64,000 bases of DNA from Patagioenas fasciata. Lineage: Eukaryota > Chordata > Aves > Columbiformes > Columbidae. The DNA lies in contig NC_092525.1 in NCBI RefSeq assembly GCF_037038585.1, positions 17,278,867-17,342,866 on the forward strand, given 5' to 3'. The notes beneath the pieces were generated by a model, which saw only the letters and a list, made by a program, of their open reading frames with translations, had not been told where the DNA came from and made no database searches. Every line of letters begins with the position of its first letter. The stretch's first letter is position 1. Below, in pieces: positions 22,870 through 35,616 of this stretch. Made by a program: the position numbers and the translations under genes.

Positions 22870-23014
22870 GAAATGCAAATATTGAGTTGTGCTGTGTGTT
22901 TCACATACTTCTTTTGTTTCAAATATCTGCCTCTTTGGCTCAATAATAACTTTTTAAAAATGAACACTGAAAGTTCTTACTTTCTTAGCCTCTGTTCCTC
23001 AAAAGGCTCAGTAC
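22870..23014 (+). repeat. Direct duplication, copy 1
   Basis: About 145 bp beginning AAATGCAAATATTGAGTTGT and ending near AAAAGGCTCAGTA. It aligns along its length with 23937-24078 at roughly 80% identity, with small gaps. Confidence 0.85.
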
Positions 23015-23936
23015 ATATATCCATAAACTACGACAGTTTATCCCCCCCAGATGGACGAAGCTGTGGAGGGGCAGCCTGCAGATAAATCATTTAAACTTTA
23101 TTTATTTTACTGCTCCCACCCGTTTTCCTGGGCTGGTGTGAGTTTCCCATGTGCGAGGAGCTGTGGGATTGGTGTGGGAAGGAGTTTAATTAGCGGCGAG
23201 CGTCATTATTCCAGGAGGTTTCGTGTTGATACCGAGAAGATTACACGCCCTGGTGCAGTAATGAGTTTACTTAGGCAACTTCTAAATTGGAATATTCTAT
23301 TCCAAGCTTAAATTCTTTACTTTTGGGGGAGGCAAAAATAAAATCTCTGGAGTATAAATTGTATTTTTAGGCTGGTGCTGTTGGGAGGCGGGACCTCCGG
23401 ACGGAGCTGGGCCTGGTTAGTTCTGATGGTCAGGAAACAATTTGATTACTATGGCATATCAAGTAGAATTCACAGTAATTTGTCAGGTCGTCGACCGGCA
23501 TTTCTATTGACATAAAGCTAATAGTATCAGTGACGAGTTGCTTGTTTGCATTTGTCTTGGTTGTAAATTGGTTTGGAAACAAAATTTTGTGAGTGAACAG
23601 CGAGTAGTGGACGGCAGGAGCATTTCATGCTACTTTGGTAGCGCTAAATGAGATTGAGGGATTAGTGCGCAGTTAATGACTTCTCAATCCCACGTTTCAT
23701 CCCCTTTTGAGCATGTTGCGGTTGTTTGGGATATCTTTAATCAGGCGCTAAAGCAGCAAATAAACCCCACAGGAGAACAGTGGATGGGCCCTGGTGCTGG
23801 GGTCAGGTTTGCTTTCCTAATCACCCAGCTGATGGGGTCACCTTCATTTAAAAACGAAGCTTTCGTGCTAATTGGAGAAGTTTCTGAGGGCTCCTAAACC
23901 ACAGGCAGTGCTGGTCAGAACCGCTGGCGTTACACT

Positions 23937-24078
23937 TAAATGCAAATATTGAGTTGTACTGTCGGTTTCAGATACTTTCTGTTTCAAATATATGTCCCTT
24001 TGGCTATATAATAACTTCCTCTTTAACAAATACTGAAAGTTCTTAATTTCTTAGGCTCCGTTCCACAAAAGACTCGGT
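23937..24078 (+). repeat. Direct duplication, copy 2
   Basis: Second copy of the element at 22870, about 1.07 kb downstream in the same orientation. It begins AAATGCAAATATTGAGTTGT and ends near AAAAGACTCGGTA. No tail or terminal repeat like a known transposon is visible. Confidence 0.85.
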
Positions 24079-27000
24079 ATTTTTGAGCCAGGTTCTCGGG
24101 ATGCAGGCAGTAGCACGGCGATGGCTGCATGATCCCTTCAGGTGTTGCTAAAGTGTTGAATGTCTTGTGGAAGCTGCGAAACGTGACAGCTGGGGTGGAA
24201 ACGTGCTTCCCGGATCCTGATGCATCATCCTTTGATTAGGCTCTATTGCAAAAGTAAATTCAAATTACTGCAGAATTTCATGGTACGGCCTCATAAATCC
24301 CCACCCTCAGCCCTTTCACTTTGTCCTCTGTGCCAGAACAGAGATTACAGCTTCTTGGGGAAAAAAATACTTTAAAGCAGCATATAGTTGGCATGAGAAG
24401 CCACCACAGCCTTCGCCAAGCTAAGAAGCAGCATTTCTGGGATGGCTGTATCGCTACAAATTCATCTGTGCCTCCAAAAACTATTGGAATGGGTAGTGGG
24501 GCTCACAGGTCTCGTGTTCCAACACAGAAGTGTCCTCGTCATACAGAGGCAGGAATCGGTAGTGAAACTTTTGTTAGTTTTAATGGAAGCAGAAAGCAAG
24601 TTCCCCAGATCTTGAAAATAGTTGTGGAGTGGCCATTTCTTGGGAAATCGAAGCTGCAGATGTTTGGTGACTCTCGGGATTTGCTCTGCATTAATCACTG
24701 CTGGGATCGTGCAGCTATTTTCTGAATTTTGCAGTATTACCCAGCTAGACCTCATTTTTCTGTGCCTGAATGTTCGTTCTGCGTTCAACACTGATCTCTG
24801 CTGAAATCGCATCTTTCCTGGTCTTGGCAATAACCTGTAGAGGAACGCAGAAGGCAAGGAGAAGAGACAATATTAATGTTGTGAGTAATAAGTTTTCACT
24901 CTGTATTTTGCAAGGATTAATGAGAAGTAGCAGAAGGAGCAGAGGTAATGACAAAAGTCCTCATGGTGACCGAGTTATGGTAGGGTTCTCCGTGGGTTTT
25001 TTTGGGTTAGGTAGAAGGGGTAGTGGTGGGGGTACATCTGTCCGTCCCTTGGGGAGGTGAGTGTACGCCTGTCCATCCCCTGGGCAGACACACAGTGTGG
25101 GGGGAGCCAGCATTCCCATGTGTTCCTGTGAGATGCTCAGGGACACCCCCACTGGGTGTTTTTAGTTGTGTTCCTTTCAATAGTCACTCAAGCAGGCAAC
25201 GTGTTTATATTCAGCTTCCTGTATCCGTATCAACGTCTTGGCATGTGATGGAGTTCCAGAGGAAAAAAAAAACAACAGTGTGTTGTAAGGATTATTTGTT
25301 TTGCAGCAGCAAACGACTGCTTAAGCAGCTCAACTGGAAGCAGGAACCAGACTTGCTCTTCCATTTCTTTACACCATTTTTCGTCCTGTCTATTCTCCCC
25401 GGTATTTACAAATCTGCCACACAGGCACAAGTCACTGTTTGGCACATTTTGGGGTTGGATGTACGTGCAGGTAAGGATCCTCTGCCGCACTTTGGGGTAG
25501 CAAAGCAGATCGTTGTCCCGGTAGGGATGGGGACAGCCCAGTTCCCTGGCCATGCTCTTTTGAATCACCCCTTTGCTCTTCGTACCCTTGTGCAGAAGCA
25601 GTTGGAGCTCATGGGGAGATTTTGCATCGCCTTGCTCTCTAAATGGTGATTATTTTTGTGCAGTGATGGTTAATCTTTGTGCGAAAGCCACCCCAGCTAG
25701 ACGCTGATATTCAGAATAACTTCTTGCCCTTACCGGGGCAAGAGCTGGGCAATTCAAAGGCCAACACTAAGTGTGCACAGGAGTGGATGGTGTAGGATTA
25801 ACCACAGGGAAAAGAGAAGGTTTTACGGTGATTTAAGCTGAGGAGAGAAAAAACCTCACAACTCCCAGTTTCCATCTGAGGCGGCCCTGCAGAGGAGAGG
25901 GCTTGTTCGTCAGGAACAGGCGTTCTAATTGCTTATCAACTTAAGCTTTAGTTTAAACTTGTCACGTAGGAAGTCTGTCTCTAGAAAGGCTTTTCCTGAG
26001 CTGTCTGTCCCTAATTGGATATGTTTAGATTTCTGTCTTCTCTTGTTAGGTCTTTGGCCTTAAATTTTGGTGCAGTCTGCAGTTCTGAGGTACGTGATGT
26101 ATCTGTGTACACTTCTGCAGTTAATAAAGGAAAAAAAGGTTCTTTGGCATGTCGTTAATCATCTCGATGAGTAGCTGGAGTGTTTCCGGAAGAAAATTTC
26201 CTTTCTGTTTTAAAAAATAAAATCAAGCAGGCACCAGAGGCATTTAAGCTGGGTTTTTTTTGCGTGTGTGGCCATATCACAACCAAGTGCAAGAAATTCT
26301 GTCCTGGGGCAGTTCATAATAGTTTGCATTAAAAAACCAAGGTTGCTGTGAAGGATCCTATGTACGGTGCAGTTTTCCACGTGTTTTCAAAATCTTTTGC
26401 TGATGATCTCTCTCTCTCTTGTTGATCCAGCTCCTCAGTTGTCCTTATTAACCAGCAGCAGCACAACTGGCAAGAAGTTGTCTGCTCTGGAAGGAGATAC
26501 CCGAGGGGAACGTAAACCGATGTGAAACGCGAATTTGCAGTTCTGCAGAAGCCTGGGAAACTTTTGGTTCTGAATCTAAATCTCCAGCTTCATTCACGGG
26601 GAAAAGGGTCTGTCTGTGCTGCAGAGGAAGAAGTTAATCCGGTGCAACAAAAAGTCTCAGAAATTAGAGATTAAATTGAAAGAGCTTGTTATTTTTGCGA
26701 ATGAAAAGCCCTAATCTTTCAGCCAAACTCTTGTTTTCCTGCATCATCTCACTCTTGTAAGGTGTGGAATTAAAAATATTTTGTTCTCCTGTTGCTCAGT
26801 TTTGCAGCCATCTGGAGCGTCTGTTAAACCCCTGGGGTCGCTGCCCTAAAAATGTAAAAGTTGGTGCTGTTATAAGTGAAATGCTCCGGTTTGTTTGTCA
26901 TTGCTGTGAATAAGATTGAGATCCCAAAATACACTTTCAGCTGTGTTTTTAGATTCAAGCCAAAAAAAAAAAAAAGTCGGAGTTTTGGGTCTCAGCTTGG

Positions 27001-29216
27001 AGCTGGGATAAGCAGAAAGCGTCACTGACGGTCTTGGGAGACGGACCATCCTTTTTCCAGCCAAATCTGGTTTGTGTTACTGTATAAAACTTGGCAGGGG
27101 TTTGTCCGGGGATGCTTGCGCTGGCTGCTCATCCTGGGGCTGCTGTAATATTCCCTTGTGTCCCTCTCCCCTGGTTTATCCCTCATCCCGAGGATGCCCC
27201 GACCTCCAAGTGTTCTCACTCCAGCTCTGCGGCTCGGTGTGGGGAGGGTTTTGGAGGGGGGTGCATTACACCAGCCTCAAACTACACTGGAAATGTTGGG
27301 TTCGTAGGGTTTTATGACTAATCTGATAGGAGCTTTGATTAGGCAGGAATATAGAGTCTTTATGGCCCTAGGGTGGAAAGCAGCCCCTATGAACCATGTT
27401 TTTTAGATGCATTTAAAGATTACTTTGTCTCTGTGTTTTGATCTCCATCTGGAAGCAGAAGTCAATAGATTAAAATTTCCCTTACTTTTCCTTAATAATT
27501 TTCAGGGTGTGTGAATGGGGCGAGAACTTGCACAGATAAGGGAAGCAGAAGGTCTTCCGTTAAAACTCGTGTTTTGCGCAGCTGTCACACGTATGTAAAG
27601 GAAGGTTACGCATTGCATTTATGTTTATTTCTTTGCTGTATGTGAAAAGCACAAGCTTGGCACGGGCGCAAGGCCTGGCTGCAGCGCACCAGTTGCTTTT
27701 TTAAAATGCGATTTATTTTCCCACTCCGTACCAGGATTTTTAATGGCAGCTGTTAACATTTTGATGCCGTTTCCAGCACGGGAAGCGGTGTGTGATTTCT
27801 AAAGTGATGCCAGCCCAGGGCAGGCAGCACCTCTGTGCCCTTGTGCATCACTTTGGGGTTAGTTTGCTGGGAACTGGCTCTCCAGGGCCTGTAAATCTCG
27901 TAGCTAATTGCGTTACTTGACCGGTTGCAGAGCGGTGCCAGGGCTTCATCGGCAGATGACGTTTGGTTTTCGTCCAAAAAGTGTCAATGGCAGTTCTGGA
28001 TCCCGCTGTGCCTGGGTTAATGAGTTATCTCTGCCCCAGCTGCTTTGCCAATTTAATAAATGCCCAGTGCATATAATCTGTGTTTTGCACCGTATTTGAC
28101 TCTGTAGGGGTACAAAGGTATTTAAACCTGCATTATAAATTACAGGAAAGGGTAACATAGCAATTCACAGTCAATGTTAGATTATTAAAGTCTGGTTTTG
28201 GAACTTGGCGTGTATTTGCACTGAATGTGTGTGCCCTTGGGCCCCATGCAGCAACAAAGCAATGCAGATAAAAAGAAAAACAACTTTATTTGTAAATAAA
28301 GAGGCATGTCACCTTGTGGTTTTTATCACCTTCTCTTTTACCCATAGCATCAGGGTGGCCAGCTCGGTTTGTGTTTGTGTTATAGATGGGTGTTTTTAAA
28401 ACAAACCAACCCTGGTGTTCTTCAGGCACCGGTTTCTGTTCTTAGCGGTGCAGAGCTGTACATATCAGGTGCCCAATTCCACTGTCATTCATGACCAAAA
28501 CTCTTAGAAAATTGCTGTCCTCACTGTATTGTCATTGCTGTATAGTTTTAGTGTAAAATCAGCAGTTAATACAATGAAAATTTAAGAAGGGTGTTAAATA
28601 CAGCGTGCCAGTCTTGCAACGGTGAACAGCATCTGATGCAGGAAATTGTACTTTTTAGGACTGATCAAATTCCCAGATTTTTTTCTGCATGTGTAGAAGC
28701 CTCTGTTGAAGCACAGCTGCTAGAATATATCTATATAGCTATATATGTCACAAAAGGCTCACATCTCAGAGGAGGCTAGAGGGAGCGAGTAATACATGCA
28801 CTCAGCACTGTCTACGCTGGCACTCAATGTAAACCTGCTCGGGGCTTTACTCGAAGTAGTTGAACTTGTTCTAAAGCCGGTAGCTTTTCTAAGAGCTGTG
28901 TCTCAGTCTCTCTGCCGTCGGTCTGGGTGGGATCTGCCTTGCAGAAGCTGATGCAAAAAGGCTATGAAAACAAAACTTGTTGATTTAGTGCAGGTTTGGG
29001 AGGTGAGCAGAGGGAACTGGCCTCCCTGGCCATGCCCTTGGGAAGGGAAATGGGGAAACTGGCCCTAAGAATGGTTTAACTGAAAAATCTACCTCAAACC
29101 TATCTTAAGATACTGTAGTCTTTGTATCTGGAAGTAAACCACAAGTGCTCACCCCTCTTAGCTTTGGCTTTCTTGCACTGTGAAGTACTTACAGTCTTTA
29201 TTTTGCTCTGTTTCAG

Positions 29217-29274
29217 GATCATTACACCGATAAAATCAAAGCAAGCTGGACAGGTAGCAAGGCTGCCTATGTAG
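29217..29274 (+). other. GNG12: Candidate GNG12 untranslated exon 2
   Basis: A 58-bp segment with a strong acceptor (TTTTGCTCTGTTTCAG) and a consensus donor (GTAG then GTGAGTTT). It has stops in the frames, so it would be non-coding, as expected for a 5'UTR exon between the CpG-island exon and the coding exon at 41273. A second possible donor (CAGGTAGCA) lies inside it. Confidence 0.45.
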
Positions 29275-29830
29275 GTGAGTTTCCAGTACACACTTCTTCC
29301 TTTCTTTCATGCAAAATGTGAAGCAGCGTGACAAATCCCAAACCCTGGGGATTTAATTTTATTTTTGAGTAGGAAAATACAAACTAGTGGGCAGCTTTGC
29401 AGAGGAGGCCCCAAGGACAGCCTTGGGCAGGCAGCCCTTGAAGGTGTTAGCATCAATGGTTGTGGACACTCATTCACCTCCCATTTAGCTGCCTGACCAC
29501 CTTCTCCTTGAATATTGGGGGGCAGAAATGCTGTTTTTAATGGGCTACTTCTCCCACAGAAATTAGGCTTTTCCTCCTTTACTACACCAGTTAGCAAGGG
29601 GCAGCACGGAAGTCTTAATGGATTTCTGTATTTGCTGTGTTATGCGTGTGTTGTTTGACCATATCAGAATGCAAATTCCTCTTCCTGTATTTGTGCCTTC
29701 ATTAAAATAAGTACTTTGATAAATTAGTGTAACCGAGAAGCTTGTGAAATACTTTGTGCCCTGTTGGTTGCTCTGAGCTCAGACGCACAGAGCATCTCCC
29801 ACCAGTGTCCTCCGCTTTATCTCTCTTCCA

Positions 29831-29925
29831 GACGAAAGAATTTGCTGAAGGTCACGTAACCTGAGGCCACGCTGGATCTCGTGACTCCCAGTCTGGTGCT
29901 TTAACCACGGACCGCTCCTGCTTTA
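29831..29925 (+). mobile_element. Ancient MIR-like CORE-SINE fragment
   Basis: Contains a diverged series of MIR landmarks in the right order: GCTGAAGGTCACGTAAC, TCGTGACTCCCAGTCTGG, TGCTTTAACCAC and a final CCGCTCCTGCTT. Identity is low, so the call is tentative. Confidence 0.5.
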
Positions 29926-31527
29926 CGTGCTGTAAGATGAACTGATTTCGATACAGCTAAAATCTCTTTGCAAAGGTCTCTTTGCAGTTTGTCTGTCTTT
30001 TCTGGTGTGAGTTAACTGGATGCTGTGGGGAGAAACAGCTATCTTGTGCAAGGAAACTGCACCACAGCTCGTTAGGGAGCACAAGTTGTCTTTACTAATG
30101 ACCTCAGGCCCATATCTTTAAAATAATACTGCTCAGATGTTTTTCGAAGTAACCTTGATCTAGAAGTCAGTTTTCATGGCTTTCATTTGTACTAAAGATA
30201 TAAAAAGTTAAGTCAGAAAAAAACACGGAGGAAAATAAAAGCAGGTTTTTCCACTACTTGTTTCTGGATAAGTAAATGGGGTTTGACAGAGGCGCAGGTA
30301 TGGAGCCTGACTGAAAATCAAATGTAGCCCGGTTTTGATCAGCAGGGTGGCGCTGGGATAAGTTGTGGAATGGAGGTTATGCAGGAACACATCCTTAATT
30401 AAATACTTAGCATGCTAAATCCAATTGAAGATTTTGGGAGTTGTCTGTTTTCTTTCATTTCACAGTTTTGGATTTTTATGCATTTTAGACTAATTAAGAC
30501 ACTGGCAGCGTTCTTTGTAATTTAAAAGAAGATTTCAACTTTAAAATCTCTAAATATTTTCAAGTGTAAATTCTCTGCAGAAGCGAACATGACAAATTGG
30601 TGTTTTAAGGACCTTTTATTCTCCATTTGCACTGACGAGCAGATGTAACTGCATGCCCAGACTTCCCATAGCCCAGCCCTGGTTACAGCACTTTCTGCAG
30701 GAGATACAGATGGAGGCAGAGTTTGTTGTACTCTGTCTTTCCTGCTGCAGAAGTGGTTTTGCAATCCTGCTTTTATAACTCCAACATGTAAAACCCTGTC
30801 TCTGTGTTTGCTTCAAGCTCGTATTACATGTAAGATCTGTGCTTGTGCAGACTGTATAAAAAAACAAGCAACTTTATGCAAAACAGCAGCTTCTGTGCCC
30901 ATCAGAACACAAGCTGGGTGTTGTGGGGTGCCTTGGTTTCCCAGATCTCTTCAGCTGTGGTGCTGTGCAGGGTGTACAGCCCAAAGCACCCAAGTCCTTC
31001 CCCAAAACCGGGGGGTGCGAGCATTGCAGCTGCCAGGTTCAGCTTTTCTGTGCGCACGGCAATAGTGTGATCCTTGAATATGCAAAGGAGTTGGTTTTGT
31101 TTGGGGAGGATCTTGTTTTCTTTTACCGAACCCAAACTTTCTCTAGTGTGTATAAAATATTTGTGCTGTGATTGTAAATCTTGCCCGATATCTGTTTAAA
31201 AATAGAGTCTCTCTTGCCAGGAACCTGCTAGCCATCCCTGTCACTGCTGCGCTGATGGTTTGGTTTGTGGGAGCTGCAAAAGCAGGAGCTGCAAACTGCC
31301 CAGGGCTTGGCTGGGGCTGTGCGGAGGGAGGCGAAGGAGGGGGGCTGTGAGCAGTGCCCCCACTTTTCCCGAATCATGGTGGTTTTCCCTGGGAGGTTTG
31401 CATGGCACGTGCTGCGTTCGGTACTGCAAAGTGTTTCATCCTGCCGAGCTCTGATGTGTCGCACAACCTCGTCTCTCCTTTTGTCGAGTGTGCTATGAGC
31501 ATCACAGAGAAAAATGGGCAGAAAGAG

Positions 31528-31745
31528 TAGAATCACAGGATAGTTTGTGTTGAAGAGACCTCCCCAGCTGCCCCAGTGCCACCCCTGCCATGAGCAGGGA
31601 CATCTTCACCAGCTCAGGTTGCTCAGAGCCCTGTCCAGCCTGGCCTGGGATGTCTCCAGGGATGGTTCATCCGCCATCCCTCTGGGCAGCCTGGGCCAGG
31701 CTCTCACTGCCCTCAGTGTAAAAAATTTCTTCCTTGTTTAGTATC
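31528..31745 (-). mobile_element. CR1 LINE 3'-end fragment
   Basis: Reverse-oriented copy of the common subfamily, starting with TAGAATCACAGGATAGTTTG and running to AATTTCTTCC and a little beyond. Confidence 0.9.
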
Positions 31746-31879
31746 TCTAGTTCGTAGCATCTCTAATCTCTATTTCATTTTACTACTTAATTCTGCGTTC
31801 ATGCTGAGGGCAGGACTCCGATGTTTTCCTGCTTACATGTTTTATTTTCCGTTCGGCTCAGTAGTAGAGCAGAAGGATG

Positions 31880-32080
31880 AGATTGCAGCTGCGGCGTTTC
31901 CCTGTGCCGGCGTCTCGCCGTGGTTTCCACTGGGTGTCAGCACGGCCCTGTGCCGGGCACAGGAGCTCAGCCCCGGGCTTCCCCCAGGGCTGCCCCCGCC
32001 GCTGGAAAAACTGGGTTGACCGCATAACCCGAGCGAGGTGCGGCTTTGCCAAGCCGGGATCGCGCAGGCGCCGGAGGTGG
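31880..32080 (+). promoter_or_regulatory. GNG12: Internal CpG island, possible alternative GNG12 promoter
   Basis: About 20 CpG in 200 bp inside a CpG-poor intron. It contains the NRF1-type motif GCGCAGGCGC (32062-32071), and immediately afterwards a consensus splice donor (GGTGG then GTGAGCTGG, GT at 32081). This is the layout of an alternative first exon that could splice to the coding exon at 41273. Confidence 0.4.
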
Positions 32081-32440
32081 GTGAGCTGGGAAGGGGCTGT
32101 TTTGCTGGAGGGACCGTTTCCTTCTCCGAGCAGAGCAACCGGTTGGAGCAGGAGTGCGGAACATGCCCTCCTCGTCCCAGTGCTCGCTAATTAGGGTTGC
32201 ATCTAGGACAGCGGGTCCCTGTTTCTGGAAGATCAGCGTGGGTAACTTTTGTGGTGTGTACTTTGAAGGCGTGGATGTGATAAAGAGCGTTCCCGGAGAG
32301 GTACTGTGCAGATAAGCAGGCGGGAATGGGCCTGGGCCGGGCTGTGTCCGGCAGGCGTGACAGATCAGGGCTGTGCACCCTGCGTTTTTCCCGCCCTCCT
32401 CCACCCTTTTTCCACGCTCGAGACGCATCTTGACTTCCCA

Positions 32441-32511
32441 ATTATAAAATTATAAAAATACATAAAGTTTATATAAACTTATATAAATTATAAATGATAA
32501 AATTATAAAAG
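32441..32511. repeat. AT-rich palindromic tract
   Basis: TTATAAA-type low-complexity sequence with a perfect 16-bp palindrome AAGTTTATATAAACTT at 32465-32480. Confidence 0.8.
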
Positions 32512-35409
32512 TATGGTCTTCCAGCTGGCATCCCCGTTGCCGGGTGCTTGTGGAGAGGTGCCGCTGCATGCCGGGACGTGCTGGATCCGGGGGGACGTGT
32601 CAGCACTCGCAGGGACTCAAAATACTCACAGCAAATGCTGTTCCCCTCCAGATCTGCTCCAGCGCAAAGACACGAGCGGTTTGGCTGAAGGTGGTGCCAG
32701 ACACTTTGAGATTCCTCCAGCAGATTCTTCCCTTCGGGGACCTCAACATTAAAAAACCAAGGCCGTGAAATACCACGACGATGGAGACTTTCTGACGCTT
32801 GCGTGCAACCATGTTTCTGTATGCTGGCATACCTGGTTATGCGATGCTGCACAGTCAGAATGGAGTTGTTTATTTTTGCACCCAGTTATGGCCTTTAATG
32901 CCAGCGTCAGGCCTCTTGGCTCGGAACTTGGAGAGTTTTTAGGTTCTGCAAGTCATAACAAACCTGCTCCTGAGCAGCCCTGTCTGCCCCGTAGGAAAAC
33001 CAACAACCAGCATTCAAGTCCTGACCGGCTGCCGGCCTTGGGCTCCCACGGCAGCGCCTGGGAAAGCGGCACGTGCAGAAGCACTCGCAGCACCCAAGAA
33101 TCCATGGAAAACGGCACTGAAGCACCCCACACCCTGGTGCACTCACCCACAGTCCTCCCAGGTGCTGGAGAGTGACTCTGGTGTCACCCCCTCCTTAAAT
33201 CACCTCCTCTGGGGCCATTGCGGCTCTTGCTTGCTCCCCGTGAGGGCTGACCTTAACTTAGCATCAGGTTTATGTTTGGACTTGATGGTTTTAAAGGTGT
33301 TTTCCACCTTAAATGAGTCTGGAGCAGAACAGGGTCCTTGCACAGGAGCAGGAGGGCTGCAAAGCGCTGCCGATGGCGGGGTCACCCCGCTGAAGAGGTG
33401 TCAGCTCGCTGTGCCGTCCCAGATTCATGGGAGCAAGGATCTTCATAAAGCAAAACTTGCGAGCACAGAAGAGCACCCATAAAAATGCCACCTTCATACC
33501 CAACGAGTCTGTTCTCTGTATTTTCAGAAGCAAAACTGCTGACTTCAGAGGTAGGAGTTGGCTCTTGGCTCTTTATTCCTGCTGGCTCTGGAGCGTGTCG
33601 GTAGGTGAGAGGAGACAACCGGATTTGGGGTTGGATGCTGCATTATTCCTGAATCGTTTGCAGGGTCCCAGTTGAAGGCAGCGGGTGAAAGGCTGCACGG
33701 AGGATGGTGTTGGAAGGTCGATCACCACAACATGTTTTTTGCAGACAGCGCTGTGAAGCAGCGCGGAGCTGCTGGTGTAGTTTGACAGGCAGAGTTTTTA
33801 GTTTTAGTGGTGAGATGCAAAACAGATACAGCTTAAATTTGTTTCAGTAAAACTGGGGAGGTTGCAGGACTGGGGCAGTTGCATTTGTAAACCTGCAGCA
33901 CTTGTGGAATCACCAAAACTGTAAAGATGAGTTCCCGTGGTCCCATGTAATGTTGTTTTGGGGACCAGAAATGCTGCCCTAACGTCACTCAGCATCTTGG
34001 CAAGGAGGGATCCTCTCTGCCAGGGCTACAGGGGTTCACCGGCAAGACCAGTGTTGCTCTCTGGTTTTGGGTCTGCTCCTGTGCTCCTTTGTGCACCATT
34101 TCCCAAAAAGCTGCTGAATTTGGAGCCTGCTGTGCCATGTTCTCCCTGCACCCCTGCTCAGAGGGCGTCTTCCCCTCCTGGAGCCCGTGTCACCCTCAGC
34201 ACAGCTTCTATGGCTTGGAAAAAGGAGATGCTTTAGAAATCCACATTTGCAAATTATCTGTAACTTTAGATTTGTGCCAACCCCTCGCTGCGGGCTGGCA
34301 CCCTGGAAACCCGCGGGTGTTAAAGCCATGAACATCTTCTGTGCTTTTAGACGCCATAGTTTTTAGCGTTGTCATTTTGTGTTTTGTTCAATCTGCTCTA
34401 TCACCCTACAGTTTTTAGTTACTCAACTTGAAAGCTGGTTTGCTTCAAAAGAAATAGTAACCAGATAGCGTTTTGAACCTTTATTCGGCTGCTGGCTGGG
34501 ATTGGGAGCTGCAGTATAAGTTGACTTTACATAACCAGAAAGAACAGGAACTGTTTGTGAGGCTGAGCTGCTGCGTGTACTTCAGCAGTGATGATTTAAT
34601 TACATTTCACTCAACAGGTGGTTCCTAAGTCCTGGATTTAAAGAGTAAAAAAGATAAATTGGTGTTTAATTATCCCGGTTGGAGCTCCGGTTTGATGTCC
34701 AGCTGCCTACCTGCCCAGGCTGCTGCGTTGTAACCACTTTACCTAAAGCCTCTGGAAAGAAGTAGGGCAAGGCCTTGAAAAATAGGGGTTTTCTAGGTAA
34801 TAGGCGTAGCTCCACCTGTTTGTAGTTGTCTGTTGTTATTTATAAGAAAGGAAAAGAAATGCAGGTATATGCGCAGTGCGCTTGGACCTTTCCCTGGCAA
34901 AGGGAAGCTGGTGAGCATCCTCTGTTAAACAAACTGAAACCGTTCGTTTTCCGTGGAAAAAGGTATTTTCCCCAGAGGATGAGCTGAGCCTTCCCGCTGA
35001 CATGTTTGCTCCATTCGTCTGTTGTCTCTGCCGTTAATACAGAGATTGGTGCAGTGTGGGCCTCGGCGAGGCTGCGGTACCGGGGAGGGCCAGCAGCTTT
35101 CCTTCCTCCTCTGTTGTTCCCGCCTTCCCCGTAAGGATTCTTTTCACTTCGGACAACCTCCAAACAGAGCAGGGGTAGGGATGAAGAGTGAAAAAGGACA
35201 AGAGGTGTCCAGAAGTGTCCGGTAGTATGTGCTGGAGAGTTTTGTGGGCTGGACAGGGGTCCTCTCTGGTGCTGGTGGGGTTGATGGCTGCTGTGATGGA
35301 AACTGCTCTTCCAGGTGACCATCTCACCCCTTCTTTCTGTTCCTGTGTTAAGAAGGGGCAAATCAAAACTGCATGATGTGCTCAGGACTGAAAAGAAGTA
35401 AAATAAATA

Positions 35410-35616
35410 GACATGAGGAAGAAATTGTTGCCCCTGAGGGTGGTGAGAGCCTGTCCCAGGTTGGCCAGAGAGGTGGTGGATGAACCATCCCTGGAGACAT
35501 CCCAGGCCAGGCTGGATGGGGCTCTGAGCAACCTGAGCTGGTGAAGATGTCCCTGCTCATGGCAGGGGTGGTACTGGGGGAGCTGGGAAGGGCCCTTCAA
35601 CACAAACCATCCTGTG
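35410..35616 (+). mobile_element. CR1 LINE 3'-end fragment
   Basis: Common-subfamily copy, from GACATGAGGAAGAAATTGTT to CACAAACCATCCTGTGG. Very like the copies at 54271 and 55705. Confidence 0.93.

Larger units (their letters stand above)
22393..29216 (+). other. GNG12: GNG12 first intron (inferred)
   Basis: Starts in the CpG island with a 20-base G run and contains a diverged direct duplication (22870-23014 and 23937-24078). The rest is unique AT-rich sequence in which I see no CR1 copy or exon. Confidence 0.5.

Noticed and set aside
30335-30356. CTCF-like sequence AGCAGGGTGGCGCTGG
   Set aside because: It needs an extra base inside the core to align.
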